Made by a program: the position numbers and the translations under genes | Assembly: GCA_950097015.1 (NCBI GenBank) | Contig: CATNEN010000041.1 | Span: 2,769,501-2,833,500, forward strand | Direction: 5' to 3' | Source: Macrostomum hystrix | Taxonomy: Eukaryota; Platyhelminthes; Macrostomidae | Length of the DNA: 64,000 nucleotides | Shown here: piece after piece, positions 42,292 through 50,557 of the stretch | Layout: each line of letters begins with the position of its first letter | Numbering within the stretch: position 1 is the stretch's first letter | The notes under the pieces: model-generated | What the model was told of the DNA's origin: nothing | Seen by the model: the letters and a program-made list of their open reading frames with translations, nothing else | Databases searched by the model: none

Positions 42292-43497
42292 ACTTTGGCA
42301 GGTGAATAATTAATATATATTTTCGTCCAAAATCACCCTGTTAGAAAGGGTTCGTGTTTGCTGTTTACACGTTTAATTCCGCTTTGCTGCGGAGTGTATT
42401 GCACAGGCAGGTAATTGTCTGCTTCATAGTCTTACTCATCTCGCAACGCCGGGTTGGGTGCTTGACTGAGAGCAGAGTAGGTATTTCTTGATATTAGGCC
42501 AGTAAGACTTATGAATGATTCCACTATTTTCTAATCGATAGGTATCTTTTGACCTTTAGTGACCTAAATGTTGAACCAGCAGCTCCACTTGCTTATTGAC
42601 AAATAGTCAATAGTTGACTGTGTCAAGCAAGCACTGTTGTTTTCGCAGTGTATTACTCGTAGATATTAGTTATAGGCATGAGCAAGAGAAGGTCCAGTGC
42701 ATTTGACTAAAAATTAATTTTTATCAGCCCAAAAGCGGTTTTCCGAGAACCGGTTCCGAGGCCTTTTGCTTGCAGATGTGATTTCTGGGTTTGGCAGCTT
42801 TCGGTAAGGCGCCGGGCCCGTGCTTTAGCAGCTCAATAGGAAACCAGCCCTGCCCCCCCGGCGTTATCAATGCGCTCGAACCGGACTGAACCGGTTGCCG
42901 ACCAGCTGCGCAAGCTGGTCCTCGCAGTATCGCCTGTTCGCCGACCTCGTGCGCCAGGGAAAGTCTCAAAGCCGTGTTTACGCCGGGCTGCAGTGCTCGC
43001 TCCTATCTGTCACATGACACAGTCACATACTGTCATTGCACCATGCAATCGGAGTTGGTTTGAGCAGCTAATGACAAACAATTATAAATAGTAGAGGCAG
43101 GTGCTAACATTTCTCAAACTTCCTGCCGACGGAGTCATTCATTTAGGAAAAAAATTATTTCAATTTCAAATCTTTCGTGGAGTGCCGAGCAATCCGAGCA
43201 ATGGCCACCGAAGGCAAGTTTCGAATCCGCCATTTTATAGCCTCGTAGCTGTTATCTCGGTCTGGCTTGCCGCGGATGGCCCAGTGTAAAGGTCCTTGGT
43301 TTTTTCCACTGCCGTGTCTGAAGTCAGACGGAGCATTGAGCCAGTGACATTCAGGGGAAAACCCCAGGCTCATTTCAGGCCATTTAGATTACAGGCAATT
43401 CAATTGGGTATTTTCCATCAGAGGAAGAACCCCACCCATGTCTGCCCGGACCGGCAATGTACACTGGGACAGACAGTATGGATTTTCCTTCCTTTCC
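42292..43497. other. Unique sequence, no gene seen
   Basis: About 1.2 kb between the satellite edge and the methyltransferase promoter. Only short frames without recognisable products are present on either strand. The first 400 bp are AT-rich and the stretch around 42,840-43,000 is GC-rich, with short palindromes such as AACCGGTT near 42,888. It may include upstream regulatory sequence for the next gene, but no site can be assigned with confidence. Confidence 0.6.
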
Positions 43498-43504
43498 TAT
43501 AAAG
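43498..43504 (+). promoter_or_regulatory. Probable TATA box of the methyltransferase gene
   Basis: TATAAAG lies 94 bp upstream of the proposed start codon at 43,598 in a pyrimidine-rich context. A transcription start about 30 bp downstream would give a 5' leader of roughly 65-70 nt. Motif and spacing only; no transcript evidence. Confidence 0.45.
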
Positions 43505-43597
43505 CCAGCACGCAGCCCGTACGCTGCCCTAGCAGCCTCGTCAGCGATCTATTTTTAGAGCTCTAACTGAACAGAAGATTTCCATAGCAAGCTCGCC

Positions 43598-45635
43598 ATG
43601 AAAAACATTTTCGGTAAGCCTTGATTTGAGCTACTGCGTGTCACAGCGATAATAAACATGATCTGATATTGCTCCAATTAGCAATGGTACGGTGTGTGAA
43701 ATACTTGTGAAAGTGCCTAAACTGCGCACATGCAATTTGTTCCGGGTTTGTGTTTGTCAGGCTGGAGTTCATGACCCAGGAGATCAGGTCTAGGCCTGCA
43801 ACCATTTGTTGTTGGTTCTTGTAGAAGTGGATGATTTCACAACAGTTCAACATCAATTTCGGTCCCTCAGACACGCGGAAAAACATGACCAACTACTGGA
43901 AGGAGCACGGTCAAGCCACGGTGGAGATGATGATGTTAGATGAGAACGCGTCGACCATCGCCGAAAAGGAGGCACAGGAGGTTCTTGGCATGCTGCCGCA
44001 GCTTGAAGGCTTGACAGTGGTGGAGCTGGGAGCAGGCATCGGTAGGTTCACTCAGTACCTGGCGCCCAGGGTCGCGCATCTACAGGCCTTCGACTTCATG
44101 CAGAACTTTATTGATAAAAACCGCGAGCTTAACGGTCACCATAGCAACGTCGAATTCGGAGTTGCTGACGTCACTAAGCTGATCCTTTCGACTGGTGGCT
44201 CGGATTTCGTGTTCTCAAACTGGCTGTTCATGTACCTTGACGACTTCGAGGTTATCAATGTCTTCAAGAAGGTCCTCGACTGGCTGCGTCCTGAAGGCTA
44301 CTTCTTCTTTCGCGAGTCCTGCTTCCACAAGTCGGGCTCCGTAGCGCGGACCGACAATCCCACGCGCTACCGGACGCCCCAGCAGTACAATGATCTTCTG
44401 CTAGAGGCCGCGACAGGAGGCAGCTGCAAGTTCAGCGTGTTGTACGCCAGACCCAGCCGGACCTACATTAGCTACAAGCAGAACCGCAACCAGATGTGCT
44501 GGCTGGTTCAGAAGGTCCCCGCGGCTGCTGACGAAGTTCGGCGTCAGCGCAAATCAGAGCGCCTATTCTCGGAGGCCAACATCGGCAAGCTAGAGGCGAT
44601 GTTCGGCAAGAGCTTCTTGTCTGATGGGGGCATCTCCAGCACCCGCGAGCTATGTGAAAAACTGGGTGTAAGATCGGGCGAGCGAGTTCTGGACGTTGGC
44701 TGCGGGTTAGGAGACACCTCCATGTACTTAGTGCAGGAGTATGGAGCCAATGTCATCGGCATTGACGTCTCCGGCCCCATGATCAGTGTGGCACTGCAGC
44801 GGGCCAATCAGCTCGGTGTGCCCAACGTGAGTCTCAAATCTTATTTCAGCTTGACTTCTGCGACAAAAACAGAACCATCCACCCATCTCACCCTTTTGCT
44901 GTTCCACCAGGTCTTCTTTGAGGTGGCAGACATTGAGACTTACGATCTGTACGAGGAGGCGTCCTTCGATGTCATATATAGCAGAGACGTACTGCAATAT
45001 GTTGGCGCCAAGGATAAGGTGCTCGCCAAGTACTATGTGAGTACTCTTCTCGTCCATGCTCAAAACTTTCAAAATTTTACATTTTCGTGTGCCGTCAATG
45101 GATTAGCTATTTGCAATAGCTACGAGTACTTACTTTGTCTTAAGTTTGAGAGATGCGTGCTGAACACTGATTGCAGAAGTGGCTGAAGCCGGGGGGCCGC
45201 CTACTCATCTCCGACTACTGCCTGCACAGCAGCGACAACCCGGAGCAGTCTGGCCTGGACAGCTTCTGGTCGCGTCGGCCACACCGGCTCTGCACAGTGG
45301 AGGACTACGCCTCCCTGCTAACTGAGAACCAGTTCCTCACGCTCACCACGGAGGACATCACGCCCTGGTGCCAGCAGATCACAATGATGGAGCTCGATCT
45401 ACTGGAAAAGAACAAAAAACTGTTTGTCGATGTGAGTTGGGTCTTCAACGAATATTTCTGTTCGATATCCCAAGAATTCTCCCTCAGTGCCAAAAGAATC
45501 TTTCCTTCGCCTGCGCAGGAATTCGGCGAGAAGAGCTTCGAGCTAACGAGACGCAACTGGCGGCGTCGGCTGACGATGTGCATGAACCAGGAGCTGCTGT
45601 GGGTCCTGTTCAGTGCCATCAAGCGCGAGGAATGA
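43598..45635 (+). CDS. Phosphoethanolamine N-methyltransferase, two-domain, 5 exons
   Basis: S-adenosylmethionine-dependent enzyme of the plant/nematode PEAMT family (EC 2.1.1.103), which methylates phosphoethanolamine towards phosphocholine in the cytosol. Proposed exons: 43598-43613, 43871-44826, 44911-45036, 45177-45431, 45519-45635. All introns are GT..AG (257, 84, 140, 87 bp) and the phases agree, giving 489 residues, close to the ~490 of plant enzymes. Domain 1 has the SAM motif ELGAGIG at about residue 57 and FSNWLFMYL downstream; domain 2 has DVGCG at about residue 280, then DVIYSRD and WLKPGGRLLISDYC. Exon 1 is only 16 coding bases; it was chosen because its donor TTCG|GTAAGC joins in phase to CTCAG|ACACGCGG and a TATA box lies upstream. 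An alternative start is ATG 43885 inside exon 2. In domain 2 the usual catalytic Tyr-His pair seems to read Phe and Tyr, so that half may be altered or inactive. Family assignment is firm; exon 1 is inferred. Confidence 0.88.
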
Positions 45636-46195
45636 ACCGGCGCATCCAACATGGTCACCGTAGCAGGACCAGCTTTGACACTGTCCATCATCCTATTCTT
45701 CTAATGCGCTGGCATCTTGAACAAATTTCGCAGCTAGTAGCTATGGAATGGCTGTTGATCAAACAGGACCTTGCAGCCAACTATTATTATCTATAAATTT
45801 TTTTAATCCTTCGAGTGTTCATTTAATGCATTACCCAGAAATATGAAAGTGAAACATAATATTTCAAGCGCATTATTTCTGTAAAAAATCGCAACTACTT
45901 TTTTTGGAAAGCCTGATCTGCAAACCCGTGACCTAGTTATAGTTTCTCAGGTAGGTAAATTGAAAAAATGCTGTATTTATGCTTGATATTATAATAATTT
46001 TCGTTACCACTCTTTATTGTTCTGACTGATGTAGAAGCGATGCAAGTCGGCCTTCGTGTTGTTTATTTTAATGCTCGTAGCTTCGCGATGACTAGAGTAC
46101 ACATTAATCTTGGACCTGCATCTTCTGCTCTTTCGCGTCATTTGATAGAGTAATCGAAAAATTTAGCTTATATTTTTTTCCCAATGCGCCATGGT
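45636..46195. other. 3' flank of the methyltransferase, AT-rich, no gene
   Basis: AT-rich sequence following the stop codon, probably containing the 3' untranslated region. No canonical AATAAA is seen close to the stop. The first on this strand is about 46,419-46,424, some 790 bp downstream, so the polyadenylation site is unresolved. No coding region recognised. Confidence 0.5.
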
Positions 46196-46321
46196 TACAT
46201 GCGAATATCGTACATGATTTTGCACGAACTCGCTGCAGAGCTCTTTTATATCCATAGCTACATGCGAATATCGTACATTATTTTGCACGAACTCGCTGCA
46301 GAGCTCATTTATATCCATAGC
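46196..46321 (+). repeat. Tandem duplication, two 63-bp copies
   Basis: Copy 1 is 46196-46258 and copy 2 is 46259-46321, both starting TACATGCGAATATCGTACAT. They differ at only a few bases (TGATTTTG/TTATTTTG and CTTTTATA/CATTTATA). A third copy does not continue beyond TAC. This is a recent local duplication in the intergenic space between two convergent genes. Confidence 0.9.
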
Positions 46322-46513
46322 TACGATTGTAGAATCCAGTGCAATTTTTTTTAAATTAACAATTTTAGATTCAGACCGAACTTAAAACAATGTACGAGTA
46401 AGTTTGAGCACTGCTCATAATAAAGCAAGACTGCGTACGGATGTTCAATCCTTGGGCTGGGGGGGACGCAACACTCGCCCTCAATTACCCCTGCTAATGC
46501 TGGTACCCATTTA

Positions 46514-46585
46514 ACAAGTGTCGGGAAATGAACGCCGGACCTTTCAGTCGTGAGTCCGACGCCCTAACCACTAGGCGTACAGCTA
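46514..46585 (-). repeat. tRNA-derived SINE-like head
   Basis: On the minus strand, TAGTGGTTAGGGCG (46560-46573) resembles a pol III A box and GGCGTTCATTTCCCG (46522-46536) resembles a B box with mismatches. The text between looks like an anticodon arm, but no stable cloverleaf or acceptor stem can be formed. This fits the 5' head of a tRNA-derived SINE or a decayed tRNA pseudogene, not a working tRNA. The following 320 bp up to the claudin-like gene hold no recognised feature except a possible ATTAAA on the minus strand at 46658-46663, suitably placed for the claudin-like transcript. Confidence 0.4.
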
Positions 46586-46908
46586 GAAACTGGCTTTTGA
46601 TTCTGTAAGTCCCTCCACCTCCCTCAAAAAAGTGTTCCAGATTTTCAAACAAAACTATTTAATAAAAATCATGGAGAACAGAGTCGACAATTTCAATCTA
46701 GTATACAGGTCGTGGTTTGAAGATGTCATTCCAGTTTCCCAAAATCCTTTAAAAAGTGTGAATACGCTTGATAGGTCGCAGTCTGGAGACCAATCGGACT
46801 CTGATAATTGGAATGAAGGAGGAAAAGTTTAGCAAAAAGTTTTCTTGTCAGATGAGTAAATACACTGTACTCGGATCCGTGGTCACAACTGTCGATGGAT
46901 CCAGGACG

Positions 46909-48163
46909 CTACTCTTCCGTTGCCGTTATCGAGCAGGCCGAGAGTCCAGCAGCCACGGCCGCGGTGAGGCTCGCCAGCACGCTGCAGATGAACCCGGAGC
47001 TCAGTATCTCCGAAGTCTCACCGTGACGCAGAACTGCGCTGTACATTGTGCCGAGGAACACCGACCAGGCAGCGATAGACAGAACAGCTGCGGGTTGTGA
47101 GGATTCTGGAGGTCAACACTCCACCCCTACTGTCCCCCAGTCAAAACCGGCACACGATCTCAGCTGTGTGACACCAAAGCAGTTGCTTTGACTGCTCTGT
47201 GTCGCTTTCGTGTGATTTTGACTGTTAGCAGCTCTTCTAAGCTATAATCATCACTCGATCCCTTCGTAATTAAGTTGGCATCGATGAGTCCTAAAATAAA
47301 GTATCCATGCTTTTGACTCAAATGCTCGCATGAACCTTCAGCGAATAACCTGCATGTCATTCGCGCTCTCACTGCGTCTGTGTGTTTAACAAAATATTAA
47401 CTCTGTTCTATAAAAGCTTACAGGCTTCCAGTTTCACTCACCGACTCCCGAGCACAGGGCGGTCATTGTGCCCGCCAGCACCCGCTCCTTGTACCTGTGC
47501 CGGACCAGCCCGCGCTCGCCGCACTCGTCAATCACCAGCTTGATCCCGGCGGTCAGGCCCAAGGCGAGGCATGCGAACAGCAGCACGCGAGCCGCTACCA
47601 GCGCCCCGCTGTTTGTCACCGTCAAGCGCTTCAGCGTGGCCTCAGACACAACCGGGTGGTCGACACCGGAGCGCCAATCGGCCTGCAGGCCGGTACTGTT
47701 GAGAGGGGCGTCTGGGGTTTCCAGGCCCGTGGACGAGCGACGATCGGCAAGTACTGTCTCGTGATAAACCAGAACTTCATGCGGCCGATGGTGGTAATAG
47801 AAGTGGTAGAATGCCACCCCTGGGCGGTAAACAAGTGCATATTACTGCAAGAAGTCACAAGGTTTAATAATTCAAAGCTCGAATGCGCGTGTAAGATCTG
47901 CGCTAGGGAAAGGAAATCTGAATGAATTTCTCGGCTTTGGCAGTAAAGGAAGATGCTTCGGGAATTCTCGATTTTACACCCAGGCACTCACTCTTCGTCT
48001 CCCAGAGTCCAACGGCCACGAAGGTCGTGGCGGTCGCGTTTCCAGCTGAGCCTGGCCGGGGCACGGAGGCCTCCACCAGCAGCCAGCGATCGCTGAACAG
48101 GCCGATGGTGGACAGACAGAAGCAGGCGCAGATGAAGAAGACGAGAGCGCAACTATGCAGCAT
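46909..48163 (-). CDS. Claudin/PMP22-like four-pass membrane protein, 3 exons
   Basis: Proposed exons on the minus strand: 48163-47992, 47819-47442 and 47105-46909. Introns are 172 and 336 bp with GTGAGT donors and CCCAG/CTCCAG acceptors, all joining in phase 1. The product is 248 residues. Four hydrophobic segments fit the claudin/PMP22/EMP fold: TM1 right after the start (LHSCALVFFICACFCLSTIG), TM2 (GALVAARVLLFACLALGLTA), TM3 across the exon 2/3 junction, and TM4 near the C terminus. The first extracellular loop has W followed by GLW, the family signature, plus possible N-glycosylation sites (NAT, NST). The pair of cysteines that normally follows GLW is not present in this splice model. ATG 48163 is preferred over the upstream in-frame GTG. 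It would act at the plasma membrane, for example in septate junctions or as a channel accessory subunit. It is convergent with the methyltransferase gene. The family call is moderate; it could be another four-pass protein. Confidence 0.62.
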
Positions 48164-49413
48164 GCTGCCTTCGAGGAGCAATTTCTTCACTTGCTGCTTT
48201 CAAGAAATGGCGCATGCGATCGCATATCGGAATCTTCTACCTAATATGAGCCCAAGGTCTGCACCGACGGCTGGCATTCAGAGCGCACTTGGCTCATTGT
48301 GGAATGTCTAACGAACGCACACCTGCACCGCGTACTGCGCTAGCTAAAAGTGAGAAGAAGAGAGCTCCAGGATCGATATCGCTCACTCTGCTGGAGTCAG
48401 GGAGCCAGCTCGCACAGGACTGCTTCTGCACTGAAGGAAGGCAGCAAGTCTCAGGGAATATTGCAGCTGCAGCTGTTCAATAACGGATACAGATTAAGCC
48501 AAGGGGAGCCGTTCCGCTCCGTAAAATTTTTACCTCTCGGCTGAAGGTGGGGGGAATATATATTCCAAAATGGCATGGGGGATTGGATATCAATATATGA
48601 GCGAACAATTATGCGTGTATAAGCTGTTGGCCTTGTATAAATGGACTGAGAATACATACGACTTGGATATGTCTATGTTCTGCCCTTTCTGTGTATTTTC
48701 TGTACACCTTTAAAAAAATCAAATCCAAGTGAACTGAGAAATTCCGTTGTAGGCCGAAAACATGAAAAAGTTTATTTGAATTTCCAGATTTGGCGAGTTT
48801 TTTGTTTTGCAGTCGATCTAAAAAAAAGATGTTTTCCGAGCTCTTGTTGCAGCAGAAGTTCATCCAGAATCTGGATCATAAATCCACTCTTACACTTTTT
48901 GGCCACATTTATGTTATGAGCTAAATTGCTCACAGTTCAATACATTGCCACGCCCGACTTCTTTAGTGTAGATCACTGACCAAATCAAGCCTCCGACATA
49001 CTGTGGCGTGCCAGCAATTACACATTTACCGCCTGAGCAGCAGCAGGGTGAGTCGAAATTCGCTGTCAAAAGTGAGATTGAGCATACCACAACCCTGGAA
49101 CTTTTGCTCGTTTGTTTTTAGGCACGCAGAATGGGGCTTCACACTGCTGCACCTGTCTTCTCGCTACCGTTTTCAATCGATCCCTTTTCCGATAGTACGG
49201 CTAGTTTTATTAGAAGTTTTTTTTCGAAAAAAGCTTGAAAAACGCTTTGCAAACCTAACCTCATTAGTCAGCATCCTAAATACGGTCTTCTTGCCAGCAC
49301 GGTTGACACCGTGCTTGCCAGAAGGTACGCTCTCACTGGCGATCTTTTGGAGGAGTTTTGGCCGGGAAACCGTTGTCGAGAAAGACAAAACACGTTTTTG
49401 ATTTGAAGCCACA
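48164..49413. other. Intergenic, no gene recognised
   Basis: About 1.25 kb between the claudin-like start (minus strand) and the Tc1 element. It should include the claudin-like promoter. A perfect 14-bp palindrome, GGAATATATATTCC, lies at 48553-48566 and could hold a TATA-like element for the minus strand. Short frames on both strands have no recognisable similarity. Confidence 0.5.
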
Positions 49414-49415
49414 TA

Positions 49416-49470
49416 TACTCAGCAACAGCTAAAACCCCCCAACTCACGCTGTCACACGGCCCAAAAGTTT
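49416..49470 (+). repeat. Left terminal inverted repeat of the Tc1 element
   Basis: Pairs with 49961-50015. The outer 44 bp match except for one base (CCAACTCACG here, the complement of CCAAGTCACG at the other end). Confidence 0.9.
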
Positions 49471-49937
49471 TGTATGCCATCGGTGACTCAGAAATGTGTG
49501 GCATCGCACTGAATGTCAAAACAGAGCTTGTCATTCTCGAGCAGAGTGTAACTGGGCAGACCTATGCAGAGCTGCTACAGCAGCAGTTTCTGCCATTTGC
49601 TACGACAACCTTTGGCGGCCCGCAGAACTGCATGCTTCAAGACGACAACGCTGCGCCACATCGAGCAGCACACGTGCAGCTGCTGAAGGAGCAGCTCGGC
49701 ATTCGCACATTGAACTGGCCGTCAAAGTCTCCAGACATGAACCCCATCGAGCATGTCTGGGACTTTGTAAAGCGAAGAGTTCAGCAGGATGCCCCACAGA
49801 ATGCTGAACAGTTGCGACTGGCGGTGCTGAATGCCTGGCAGCAGCTGCCCCAAGAGTTCATCAACCGGCTGGTGATCAGGATGCCACGACGAGTCACGGC
49901 ACTTTTGCATGCTCGTGGTTCCTACACACGATACTGA
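49470..49937 (+). pseudogene. Tc1-type transposase, C-terminal half only
   Basis: The frame is open across about 155 codons and ends at TGA 49935-49937; the first ATG in it is 49494. It contains the catalytic strand QDDNAAPH and the third catalytic residue in NPIEHVW, with 34 residues between Asp and Glu, the DD34E spacing of Tc1 transposases. The helix-turn-helix DNA-binding region and the first catalytic Asp are absent, and the left inverted repeat sits directly against the retained half. A full-length enzyme has about 340 residues. The fragment itself has no stop or frameshift, so the large internal deletion is the main lesion. It cannot act as a transposase. Confidence 0.88.
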
Positions 49938-49960
49938 GACCAGAATTAAAGACATTGCTT

Positions 49961-50015
49961 AACTTTTGTGCCCGTGTGACAGCGTGACTTGGGGGGTTTT
50001 AGCTGTTGCTGAGTA
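49961..50015 (-). repeat. Right terminal inverted repeat of the Tc1 element
   Basis: Inverted partner of 49416-49470, ending GTTGCTGAGTA just before the flanking TA. Confidence 0.9.
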
Positions 50016-50147
50016 TATTCATACACCGATCAAACTCCACTACTCATGTCAACTCCACTACTACACTTCAGTAAGACAGCCTGAAGTGTACTCCGTCTGA
50101 GCAGCACAAAGGTAAGGAAATCAAGAAATGCCTGTGTTGCATGCGAG

Positions 50148-50157
50148 CTATAAATAG
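50148..50157 (+). promoter_or_regulatory. Possible TATA box of the ankyrin gene
   Basis: CTATAAATAG lies about 400 bp upstream of the ATG at 50558. If used, the leader would be about 380 nt and contain upstream ATGs, or be interrupted by an intron I cannot place. Nothing else is recognised between the Tc1 element and the gene. Confidence 0.35.
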
Positions 50158-50557
50158 CGTCACTCCGCGCACATTGTTGTTGACTCAAACTACGGGACTA
50201 CAAACTAATCTCATACCCACTGCAGGCGATTCACTCGAACAAACCAGTTTTTGTTTGCTCTACGATTCCTACCAACTGTGCTCTCTCAGTCGGAGTCCGT
50301 CAGCTCTGCACTCACCGAATGTGCTGTTCTGGGCTTATTGAGTGCAGCTCAACGATATACGAGCTAGGCTGTAGTTGCTTGCTTTGGTATGTTATCAGCA
50401 GTTGAGAAAATCCACAAAGCTCTGCCAGATAGGAAAGGGCGTGCCAAAAAGATCAGGCTTTCTACCTGAGACATTCCTGACGCAACTTGAAGCAATCTAG
50501 GCCCCACAATCTTCAAATTGTAAGGCCAAACTGAAACACGTGTGGTAGAAGCTGCTA

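Larger units (their letters stand above)
49416..50015 (+). mobile_element. Internally deleted Tc1/mariner element with TA target
   Basis: A 600-bp element bounded by 55-bp terminal inverted repeats (49416-49470 and 49961-50015) starting TACTCAGCAACAGCTAAAAC. The repeats differ by one substitution in the outer 44 bp and a small indel further in. It is flanked by TA on both sides (49414-49415 and 50016-50017), the target site of the Tc1/mariner superfamily. Inside is only the C-terminal half of a transposase, so it is non-autonomous. ATTAAA at about 49944 follows the transposase stop. Its ends remain good enough to be mobilised by an intact relative. Confidence 0.9.

Noticed and set aside
84-42309. 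Dozens of long open frames (up to about 1,680 codons) encoding MHSASCYTQNAF-type repeats
   Set aside because: They follow from a stop-free 28-bp monomer; all frames give the same peptide, there is no start context, signal peptide or codon bias, and starts and stops fall wherever a variant monomer occurs.
43831-45186. A single 451-residue methyltransferase frame
   Set aside because: It reads through an 84-bp intron and into the next intron; the spliced model restores the conserved family sequence.
46514-46585. Functional tRNA gene
   Set aside because: No acceptor stem or regular cloverleaf can be drawn and the B box has mismatches.
47468-48311. Plus-strand frames across 47.5-48.3 kb
   Set aside because: Antisense to the claudin-like exons, which give membrane segments and consistent splice sites on the minus strand.
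49003-49412. Open frames on both strands just left of the Tc1 element
   Set aside because: No recognisable similarity, and they lie outside the inverted repeats, so they are not the missing transposase half.
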